Positions 1 to 6,791 of a DNA stretch of 10,065 nucleotides are shown piece by piece. The stretch covers positions 1 to 10,065 of the forward strand of contig CAMCWG010000086.1 of NCBI GenBank assembly GCA_945882005.1, in the 5' to 3' direction. Both the position numbers and the translations under genes were made by a program. The notes under the pieces were generated by a model. The model did not search any database and was not told the origin of the DNA. It saw nothing but the letters and a program-made list of their open reading frames with translations. The stretch's first letter is position 1. Each line of letters opens with the position of its first letter. The stretch is from Bordetella parapertussis (GTDB lineage Bacteria > Pseudomonadota > Gammaproteobacteria > Burkholderiales > Burkholderiaceae_B).

Positions 1-2865
1 GAGGTTTGCACGGTAGGTGTATTCATCTTTGAGCGGGTCTTTGTTCAGTGACCCTGCCCCCACACCGATCACGCCACGTACGCCATTGGCGTTCATGCGG
101 GAGACGTTAAGTGCTGCGGCGGTTGCGCCTTCGTCGTAGGCGGCTTGGCCGACGTACTGGTAAGTGAGGCGTACATAGGGGGTGATGCGCACAGCGCTGG
201 TCTCAAACGGACGGCTCAGGCCTGCGCTGACCAGTACATCGTTACCCATCACTGACTTGTTGCTAAAGCCACTGCTGATACCGGTAACGTCGCTGCGCGA
301 GAGGTTTGTCGAACTTAGGCCCAGACTCACCATGCCATCGAGTACATAATCTTCGGCCACAGGCATCTTGCCGTAGAGGAACAATGCACCTTGCTGGATG
401 GTGCTGTTACCACCCGTTGCATTGACCGTTGTGTTTGAGAGCGCTAAGCCACCACCAAGCTTTAAGCCAAGCGCAGCGTTCGTGTACACATCCACACCAA
501 ACACAGCTTGGTATAGGTTGTTGTTAAAGCCATTGCCACCGCTATTACCCGAACGCTCACCACGCTGGTAGGCGATCTCACCCCAGGCACGACCGTCTGC
601 GACGGCTGCGCTAGTAATGTTTGCGGACTTCGGGTTGACGGCGGGGTTTGAACTCATATTGGCAGTAGGTAGCCCCGAGGGGTTGTTACCTGTGATGGCG
701 CCTGACGATAAGGGGGTGGCTGCGTTGCCACCGCCCGCACCAGCACCGCCGTTCAGTTGATTAGGTGCCATCGGGAAGTCACCCAGGCGTGCCAGCACTG
801 CTTGCTGCACGCGTTGGGTTGTCTGTGGAAGCGTGGCTGCGGAAGCCGCATGGATCTCACCCGAGAGGGATTGTGCAAAGCCTGGCAGGCTTGCTGCGGT
901 TTGACCAGAAACGGCATAAAGCAAGGAGTCTTGTGCTGCCGTAGCGGTACCTGTTTTATTAACGCCTAAGAGCTGATCTAAGACGTTTGCCACTTCCTTG
1001 GCGTTCGTGGTGCTAGATGACAACGTAGAACTGTAAGAAGTCGGTGTCACAGCCAGATCAAGGCTGTTGCTGCTGTTGACGTTATAAAACGCGATGAACT
1101 GTGTGCCGGTGGCTAACTCGGCTGGCTGAGTGAGTGTGCTGAAACGACCCGAGATACCACCTGTAGCCGTAATCATACGGAAGCGATCGCCAAGTGCTGG
1201 GACATAAATCGCACTGCCGTAGCCTGACTCATTTGCGCTAAACAGATTCGAGAGGCGCGGCGTAAGTGTCGCGCCTGAATTAATCACCAGTTGACTACCC
1301 ACGGTGACAAAGGAGTAATAGCCTGAAGCACCTACAGGAGTTGCGCTGCTTGCTTGCACGGTACCGGCGATATCTTGTTGATAGGTTGACCCAGTATTCA
1401 GCGTCAAGTTTTGAGTGAAAGACAAATAGCCGGGGGAATTGCCTGGCTTAAGCACACCACTCACAATGCTATTGCCTGCAATCGTGCCTGTGCCCATCAG
1501 CGTGCCAGCAGACGCTACGAACACATCGCCTGTGCCGGTCGGTGACGGCCCAGCCACCACTAAGGTGCCACCAGCTACTGTTGTACCGCCACTGTAGGTG
1601 TTGGCGCCACTCATGATCGTGCTGCCAGTGCCGATAAAGGTTAAGCCGCCCGCACCAGAGAACACACCAGAGAGCGTGGCTGAACCAGAGGTTGGGCTTT
1701 GAATCGTACTTGCGCTGGTCACGCTGAACGCGGTGCTTGAACTGTCGCTACTCAACAATACAAGTGTGCCACCAGACAACACAGGACTCGAACCAATTGA
1801 GGCTAGCCCGACGCTCATACCGCTCGAGATATTTGAGACGCTTGTTCCGCCCGAATCACTAGAGGGGCAATCTCTGCAAGCAGTAATAATCAAGCTCCCG
1901 GAATTTGAGGCCAAATCGGTTTGAGTTAATGTATATGAATAGCCATTAGATACGTCGCTGACGGTCGTGGCTGACCCAAGGCCTAGATTTGCAGGGGTGA
2001 TACCGACTAGAACATTCGCAAATGTCGTGTTGATAATTGATGGACTCGTCGTCGAAAACCGCGAGACACCAAATTGTGTAACGCCTGTCACCGACCCAGC
2101 AGACAATCGACCAAAAGTTGTCGTGCCAGCAATAAGAATCCTGTATTTTGTGGGCAAGATCCCACTGTAGGTCAACGGACTACTGCCGTTACTGCCCTGC
2201 TGATTATGCAGCGTAGTGATAACGCCAGAATTCTGAATGCCAGCACTTGTACCGACGATAGTGCCTGTGTTGATGAGATCGAGAATGATTCCGGTGTTGT
2301 CAATGCCGTAGTTGTTGCTACCTGAAATCGTCCTGTTATTGTTTAATGTCGCTATTACGCCTCGGTTAACAATACCGACATTACCTGAAATCGTGCCGCT
2401 ATTGTTTAGTTCTATGATGGTGCCAGTGTTGGAGTTCAGGATGCCGTAATGACCTGAAATCGTGCCGGTATTGCTATTGTTTAGTGTTGTTATCGTGCCC
2501 AAGTTATAGATACCGTACTCAGTTGGAGCCGAAATCGTGCCGCTATTGTTTAGTGTTGTTATCGTGCCGCCGTTTGCGATACCATCACCACCGGTCGAAA
2601 TCGTACCGCTATTGTTCAGAGTCGTTATTGTGCCGCTGTTATCGATACCTACGCCAGTGGTCGTGTTGATTGCGGCCCAACTGTTAACTGTAAAACTACA
2701 CACCTGTGTCGAGTTCGTTTGAGTAGTGGTTTCAACTGAATTAATGATGATCGTGCTACCACTACACCCATTAGCCAAAGCAGTACTGCTCGTGACGAAA
2801 AAGCCACTGCCAAGAGCCACAATCGATATAAACGCACCGAATTTACACTGCCACGATTTCTTCAA
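1..2865 (-). CDS. Autotransporter (type Va secretion) adhesin-like protein with beta-barrel; 3' end beyond the window
   Basis: The frame stays open for 955 codons from a TTG at 2863-2865 to position 1; I checked every in-frame triplet and found no stop. TTG is chosen because a strong Shine-Dalgarno (2871-2878) sits 5 bases upstream and the N-terminus then reads as a signal peptide (MKK, hydrophobic core, cleavage likely after ALA, residue 31). The layout is: seven 22-23-residue repeats (about 73-223); a Ser/Thr/Gly-rich unassigned stretch (224-399); a PATR-type passenger repeat with motif YSGGTTVAGGTL (about 400-437); a KPGNSPG motif (473-479); a helical pre-barrel region with SGEIHA (about 621-690); a Gly/Asn/Pro-rich linker; and the autotransporter beta-barrel from about 755 to the edge. 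The last part of the barrel is missing. The passenger should be exported by Sec, threaded through the barrel and displayed as a beta-helix. No protease catalytic motif is visible, so an adhesin or surface-structure role is inferred. The ligand is unknown. Confidence 0.93.
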   Translation of the reverse strand, partial: MKKSWQCKFGAFISIVALGSGFFVTSSTALANGCSGSTIIINSVETTTQTNSTQVCSFTVNSWAAINTTTGVGIDNSGTITTLNNSGTISTGGDGIANGGTITTLNNSGTISAPTEYGIYNLGTITTLNNSNTGTISGHYGILNSNTGTIIELNNSGTISGNVGIVNRGVIATLNNNRTISGSNNYGIDNTGIILDLINTGTIVGTSAGIQNSGVITTLHNQQGSNGSSPLTYSGILPTKYRILIAGTTTFGRLSAGSVTGVTQFGVSRFSTTSPSIINTTFANVLVGITPANLGLGSATTVSDVSNGYSYTLTQTDLASNSGSLIITACRDCPSSDSGGTSVSNISSGMSVGLASIGSSPVLSGGTLVLLSSDSSSTAFSVTSASTIQSPTSGSATLSGVFSGAGGLTFIGTGSTIMSGANTYSGGTTVAGGTLVVAGPSPTGTGDVFVASAGTLMGTGTIAGNSIVSGVLKPGNSPGYLSFTQNLTLNTGSTYQQDIAGTVQASSATPVGASGYYSFVTVGSQLVINSGATLTPRLSNLFSANESGYGSAIYVPALGDRFRMITATGGISGRFSTLTQPAELATGTQFIAFYNVNSSNSLDLAVTPTSYSSTLSSSTTNAKEVANVLDQLLGVNKTGTATAAQDSLLYAVSGQTAASLPGFAQSLSGEIHAASAATLPQTTQRVQQAVLARLGDFPMAPNQLNGGAGAGGGNAATPLSSGAITGNNPSGLPTANMSSNPAVNPKSANITSAAVADGRAWGEIAYQRGERSGNSGGNGFNNNLYQAVFGVDVYTNAALGLKLGGGLALSNTTVNATGGNSTIQQGALFLYGKMPVAEDYVLDGMVSLGLSSTNLSRSDVTGISSGFSNKSVMGNDVLVSAGLSRPFETSAVRITPYVRLTYQYVGQAAYDEGATAAALNVSRMNANGVRGVIGVGAGSLNKDPLKDEYTYRANL
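2197..2649 (-). repeat. Seven in-frame tandem repeats of 22-23 codons in the autotransporter passenger
   Basis: Translated on the minus strand, units begin with Gly-Ile at residues 73, 95, 118, 141, 164, 187 and 209. The consensus is close to GIxNxGTITTLNNSGTIS plus 4-5 variable residues. The first two units are the most regular. Units 4-7 drift (for example VIATLNNNRTIS, IILDLINTGTIV), and unit 7 is incomplete. At DNA level a 27-base stretch at 2473-2499 recurs exactly at 2542-2568, and a diverged copy lies at 2608-2634. The spacing and the regular Ile, Leu and Asn positions suggest one beta-helix coil per unit with an asparagine ladder. That structural reading is inference. Confidence 0.9.
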
Positions 2866-2870
2866 ACTAG

Positions 2871-2878
2871 CCTCCTTT
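2871..2878 (-). promoter_or_regulatory. Strong Shine-Dalgarno deciding the TTG start of the autotransporter
   Basis: On the minus strand the sequence reads AAAGGAGG, with 5 bases between its end and the TTG at 2863-2865. No ATG or GTG near this point gives an intact signal peptide; the first in-frame GTG lies inside the hydrophobic core. The site therefore fixes the start and shows the gene is meant to be translated despite the weak start codon. Confidence 0.8.
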
Positions 2879-2946
2879 ATTATCGGATTGCGGCTTAACG
2901 AGTCTATCGCGTCATCCACGCTCTTTTGCTACATAGCACGACACCA

Positions 2947-4176
2947 TCACTTCAACGCAGCATCCACCACTTCAATCCAGTGACGCACGGGGGTATCAGT
3001 GCCACTTTGCAGGTGCCCAATACAACCAATATTTGATGACAACATAATGTCAGGCTGCGCTGCATTCAAATGACCTAATTTACGATCGCGTAACGAGGTA
3101 GAGATTTCTGGTTGCAAGACCGAATACGCGCCCGCTGAGCCACAGCACAAATGGCTTTCAGTGAAAGGTTGCAAAGACATCCCTAACTGCGTCAAGAGCT
3201 GTTCGCTTGCCGGACGCAAGCCTTGCCAGTGCTGCAGTGTGCAAGGGGGATGAAACACGGGACGCTTAGGTAGCTTTTGTGGATCAAGCTGTTGCGCTAG
3301 CTGCTCTGCGTAGGGCCCGACAACTTGTGCAACGTCACGCACCAAGGCTACGATCTTTGCGGCCTTGGGTGCATAAACTGGATCATCACGCAGGTGATGC
3401 GCATACTCTGCGACCATCGCGCCGCAACCCGAGGCGTTCATCACGATCGCATCGATCTTCCCAGACTCAACATACGGCAACCAGGCATCAATGTTTGCGC
3501 GCATCTGGCTGCGTGCCGTGTCTTGATCATCCAAATGAAAATTCAATGCGCCACAACAACCCGCACCAGCAACAACTTGTGTACCAATGCCCAAACGATC
3601 TAACACTCTGATCGTCGCCGCATCGATCGTTGGCATCATCGTGGGCTGCACGCAACCGGCTAATAACAACACTTGCTTAGCGTGCGCTTGAGTTTGGGGT
3701 ACAGCACCTGCGGGACGCGCTTCGACAATCTTGCGTTGCAAACTTTGTGGCAAGACGCCACGCAGTGCTTGACCGAGCTTATACGCCGGCGCAAACAGCG
3801 GCGAGACCAAGCCTTTACGAAGCAAGGTGCGCTGCAAGCGCTGCATAAAAGGACGCTCAACTTTCTCTTCGACGATTTGCCGACCAATGTCCACGAGGTG
3901 TCCGTACTGCACACCCGACGGGCAAGTCGTTTCGCAATTGCGGCAGGTTAGGCAACGATCAAGGTGCTGCTGGGTCGCCTGCGTAGGCTCCTTGCCTTCG
4001 AGCACTTCTTTAATCAAATAGATGCGACCGCGCGGGCTGTCGAGCTCGTCACCCAACACTTGATAGGTTGGGCAGGTCGCAGTGCAAAAACCGCAGTGCA
4101 CACAGCGACGCAAAATGTCGTCGGCTTCCTGGCCTAGTTTTGAATCGCGTGCCCATTCGGCAAGATTTGTCTGCAT
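2947..4176 (-). CDS. glcF: Glycolate dehydrogenase (glycolate oxidase) iron-sulfur subunit GlcF
   Basis: This 409-residue protein is the electron-transfer subunit of the GlcDEF complex, which oxidises glycolate to glyoxylate at the inner face of the cytoplasmic membrane and feeds the respiratory chain. Two 4Fe-4S motifs are intact: C25-x2-C28-x2-C31-x3-C35 followed by P36, and C75-x2-C78-x2-C81-x3-C85 followed by P86. Two CCG (DUF224-type) domains follow, with cysteines at 175, 207-208 (GCCG), 312 and 344-345 (CCGSAG). Length and architecture match the family. The ATG at 4174-4176 lies 5 bases after the glcE stop, with an AAGG about 10 bases upstream inside the end of glcE, so translation is probably coupled. 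The gene ends with TGA 81 bases before the autotransporter. No convincing terminator follows it. Confidence 0.96.
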   Translation of the reverse strand: MQTNLAEWARDSKLGQEADDILRRCVHCGFCTATCPTYQVLGDELDSPRGRIYLIKEVLEGKEPTQATQQHLDRCLTCRNCETTCPSGVQYGHLVDIGRQIVEEKVERPFMQRLQRTLLRKGLVSPLFAPAYKLGQALRGVLPQSLQRKIVEARPAGAVPQTQAHAKQVLLLAGCVQPTMMPTIDAATIRVLDRLGIGTQVVAGAGCCGALNFHLDDQDTARSQMRANIDAWLPYVESGKIDAIVMNASGCGAMVAEYAHHLRDDPVYAPKAAKIVALVRDVAQVVGPYAEQLAQQLDPQKLPKRPVFHPPCTLQHWQGLRPASEQLLTQLGMSLQPFTESHLCCGSAGAYSVLQPEISTSLRDRKLGHLNAAQPDIMLSSNIGCIGHLQSGTDTPVRHWIEVVDAALK

Positions 4177-4181
4177 AGCGC

Positions 4182-5282
4182 TTAAGCCTTAGGGATCAAA
4201 CGACCAGGGTTGAATAAGCCCTGAGGATCAAATTCATTTTTGAGTCGTTGCGTGATAACCGCCAAACCCGCTGCGACAGGATGGAACACACCGGATTGCG
4301 GATGCATGCTCGGCGCTTGCGCACGGAACTGTGTCGCATGCCCACCCGCTCGCGCCGCTGCATCGCGCACCACAGCAGCGTCTAGTGATGCTGCAATCCA
4401 ACGTTGACCACCGCCCCACTCTATTAGCGTGGGACCTAAGCCAAGCGGGCCGGTCCCAGGTGCAACAGCAACGCGCCAGAGCACCTCTGTCTTGAAAAAT
4501 GGTAATTGCTGCTCGCGTAGCGCAGTCCAGTAGTCCTTCGCTTGCTCTTGATCCAACACAGTACCGCCAAGCTTTTGGCGAGCCGAGCGCAGCGCAGCGG
4601 CAGCGCCAGCTAAACGCACACGAAGACGGCCTGTTGCGCCCTGTGACTCCCAGGCAGTAGCAGATACGGATAAGGGATGGGCACGCCAGCTGTGGCAACG
4701 CTTAAGCGACTCGGCCTCGTCAAGTTCCCACTCGAGCGTACAGGTCTCAAACGGCTTGGGCGCCACTTTGAGCGATAGTTGCGTCAACGCACCGAAAGAA
4801 CCCATTGCGCCGGCTAACAACCGCGAGACGTCATAACCGGCAACGTTCTTCATGACCTCGCCTCCGAACTTGAGGATTCGGCCTTGCGCGTCGAGCAGAT
4901 GTGCGCCTAGGACAAAGTCTTTTAACGGACCCGCAGCAAGGCGCCCCGGGCCAGAGAGCCCCGCAGACACACAACCACCAACAGTTGCACCTGCGCCAAA
5001 AGCCGGTGGCTCAAACGCAAGCATCTGCCCTGAAGCGTCAAGCGTGTCTACGACTTCTTGCAAAGGGGTACCCGCATGCGCGGTAACGACCAATTCTGAG
5101 GGCTGATAGTTCACGATGCCTTTTAAGCAACGCATATCCATGATGACGGGGGCCACACCGTCTGGCACAAACGGATTACCGTAGAAGGCCTTGGTGTCAC
5201 CACCACGAATCAACACGGGTCGCTGATCGGCAGCAGCGCTGCGCACTTGCTCGGCTAAGCCGGCCAAAATTTCTGTCGACAT
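4182..5282 (-). CDS. glcE: Glycolate dehydrogenase FAD-binding subunit GlcE
   Basis: This 366-residue protein is the second FAD-binding-domain subunit required with GlcD and GlcF for glycolate oxidation. Visible family features are RGGDTK (26-31), the glycine-rich FAD loop from FEPPAFGAGATVGG (90-103) to SGPGR (110-114), the GGEVMKNVAGYD block (140-151) followed by LAGAMGSFG, and a C-terminal FNPGRLI (357-363). It is shorter than GlcD because the C-terminal FAD-oxidase cap is reduced, as is normal for GlcE. The ATG at 5280-5282 lies 3 bases after the glcD stop. A GAGG about 9 bases upstream sits inside the glcD coding end. No frameshift or missing motif was seen. The neighbours glcD and glcF confirm the identification. 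Confidence 0.95.
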   Translation of the reverse strand: MSTEILAGLAEQVRSAAADQRPVLIRGGDTKAFYGNPFVPDGVAPVIMDMRCLKGIVNYQPSELVVTAHAGTPLQEVVDTLDASGQMLAFEPPAFGAGATVGGCVSAGLSGPGRLAAGPLKDFVLGAHLLDAQGRILKFGGEVMKNVAGYDVSRLLAGAMGSFGALTQLSLKVAPKPFETCTLEWELDEAESLKRCHSWRAHPLSVSATAWESQGATGRLRVRLAGAAAALRSARQKLGGTVLDQEQAKDYWTALREQQLPFFKTEVLWRVAVAPGTGPLGLGPTLIEWGGGQRWIAASLDAAVVRDAAARAGGHATQFRAQAPSMHPQSGVFHPVAAGLAVITQRLKNEFDPQGLFNPGRLIPKA

Positions 5283-5285
5283 CGC

Positions 5286-6782
5286 TTAGAACCTCGGCAG
5301 ATCGGAGAACGGCAAGGCACCGCCATGCACGTGCATCTTTCCATACTCCGCGCAACGCACCAAGGTAGGAATGACTTTCTCAGGGTTCAACAAGCAGTCA
5401 GGATCAAAGCCGCGTTTGACGGCCATAAAGGAATCCAATTCATCGCGCGTGAATTGCACGCACATTTGATTGATCTTCTCCATCCCTACTCCGTGCTCAC
5501 CGGTGATTGTTCCACCGACCTCAACACAGAGCTCTAGGATTTCTGCACCAAAGTCCTCTGCGCGACGCACTTCATCGGGAATATTGGAATTAAACAGAAT
5601 CAAGGGATGCAAGTTTCCGTCGCCCGCATGAAACACGTTTGCGCAGCGCATGGTGTATTTAATTTCCATTTGCTGGATGGCCTTCAGTACGTGACCAAGT
5701 CTTCTGCGCGGAATCGTGCCGTCCATGCAGTAGTAATCGGGCGAAACACGTCCGGCAGCTGGGAAGGCATTCTTGCGGCCAGCCCAAAACAACAGTCGTT
5801 CATTTTCGGTTTGCGAAACTTGCAAACGCACGGCGCCAGCGCTTTGAAATACTTTCTCCATGCGCTCGATTTCTTCGGCAACTTCTTCGACCGTACCGTC
5901 CGATTCACACAGAAGAATCGCTTCGGCTTCGGTGTCATAGCCAGCCCGCACAAAGGGTTCGACCATTTGTGTTGCTTGCTTGTCCATCATTTCAAGACCG
6001 GCTGGAATAATGCCTGCGCCAATCACTTTGCCCACGGCATCGCTTGCTTTTTCTACATCATCAAAGCTCGCCATGATGACGCGCGCCAGAGCGGGCTTGG
6101 GTGTTAAACGTAAGGTGACTTCAGTCACAACACCCAACATCCCTTCGGAGCCGACGAACACCGACAACAAATCAAGGCCAGGCGCATCGGGTGCAAGGGA
6201 ACCCAGCTCAATGACCTCACCATCGATGGTGATCACGCGCACCTTCATTACATTATGGACGGTCAGGCCGTATTTCAAGCAATGCACACCACCAGAGTTC
6301 TCCGCCACGTTGCCACCAATCGTGCAGGCGATCTGGCTCGAGGGATCTGGCGCGTAATACAAACCAAAGGGGGCAACAGCTTCTGACACGGCCAAGTTGC
6401 GTACGCCTGGTTCCACCACGGCAATCGCAGCTTCTTTATCTACATGTTTAATGCGATTGAACTTAGCTAAGCCAAGCAACACGCCTTGCGCATGGGGCAT
6501 CGCACCGCCCGACAAACCTGTTCCGGCACCACGTGCGACAACGGGCACACTTAAACGCTTACAGGTCTTAAGCACTGCCTGAACCTGCGCTTCAGATTCA
6601 GGCAAAACAACAGCCATCGGCACTGAACGATAGAGCGACAAACCATCACACTCATAAGGGCGCGTCTCTTCTTCGCGACTCAAAATACAGTGTGGTGGCA
6701 GTACCGCGCGCAAAGCCAACAACACCTGCTCGCGCGAGACAGTCGCGACTGCATTCAAACCAGGTTCAGTGATCGCGTTCAT
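5286..6782 (-). CDS. glcD: Glycolate dehydrogenase FAD-linked catalytic subunit GlcD
   Basis: This 498-residue protein is the main flavin subunit of glycolate dehydrogenase (glycolate to glyoxylate). The N-terminal PCMH-type FAD-binding domain shows RGAGTGLSGG (84-93), APDPSSQ (144-150), GGNVAENSGG (156-165) and VFVGSEGMLG (208-217). The C-terminal FAD-linked oxidase domain has FHAGDGNLHP (384-393), the GEHGVG motif (428-433) and LNPEKVIP (465-472). Length matches the family. The ATG at 6780-6782 is 9 bases after the stop of the preceding oxidase, and only a weak AGG overlaps that stop, so initiation is probably coupled to upstream translation. It is clearly distinct from the adjacent D-lactate-dehydrogenase-like paralogue, which belongs to another branch of the same fold family. 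Confidence 0.96.
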   Translation of the reverse strand: MNAITEPGLNAVATVSREQVLLALRAVLPPHCILSREEETRPYECDGLSLYRSVPMAVVLPESEAQVQAVLKTCKRLSVPVVARGAGTGLSGGAMPHAQGVLLGLAKFNRIKHVDKEAAIAVVEPGVRNLAVSEAVAPFGLYYAPDPSSQIACTIGGNVAENSGGVHCLKYGLTVHNVMKVRVITIDGEVIELGSLAPDAPGLDLLSVFVGSEGMLGVVTEVTLRLTPKPALARVIMASFDDVEKASDAVGKVIGAGIIPAGLEMMDKQATQMVEPFVRAGYDTEAEAILLCESDGTVEEVAEEIERMEKVFQSAGAVRLQVSQTENERLLFWAGRKNAFPAAGRVSPDYYCMDGTIPRRRLGHVLKAIQQMEIKYTMRCANVFHAGDGNLHPLILFNSNIPDEVRRAEDFGAEILELCVEVGGTITGEHGVGMEKINQMCVQFTRDELDSFMAVKRGFDPDCLLNPEKVIPTLVRCAEYGKMHVHGGALPFSDLPRF

Positions 6783-6791
6783 GTTCGTAGC

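Noticed and set aside
2398..2634. CRISPR-like regular spacing of a repeated 24-27-base element (period 66-75)
   Set aside because: The repeats diverge, the intervals are multiples of three, and all copies sit in one open frame encoding a passenger repeat. They are coding repeats, and no cas gene is nearby.
2866..2920. Possible promoter ahead of the autotransporter (TAGACT, 16 bases, GATAAT on the minus strand)
   Set aside because: The GATAAT abuts the Shine-Dalgarno, so a transcript starting about 7 bases downstream would lose the ribosome site. The -35 match is also poor.
2927..2938. Short inverted repeat TGCTA-x2-TAGCA after glcF
   Set aside because: The 5-base arms with a 2-base loop cannot form a sound hairpin, and the following bases are A-rich on the transcribed strand, not T-rich. 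It is too short to call an operator.
4177..5288. Similar junction sequences TAAGCG before the ATG of both glcE and glcF
   Set aside because: Six shared bases at two tight gene junctions can arise by chance and from the shared need for short spacing. No function can be supported.
5607..6107. Plus-strand frame of 166 codons opposite glcD, and a 189-codon frame at 7191-7760 opposite the D-lactate-type oxidase
   Set aside because: Both lie entirely within well-supported minus-strand genes, lack recognisable motifs and have no supporting ribosome site. They are shadows of the real genes.
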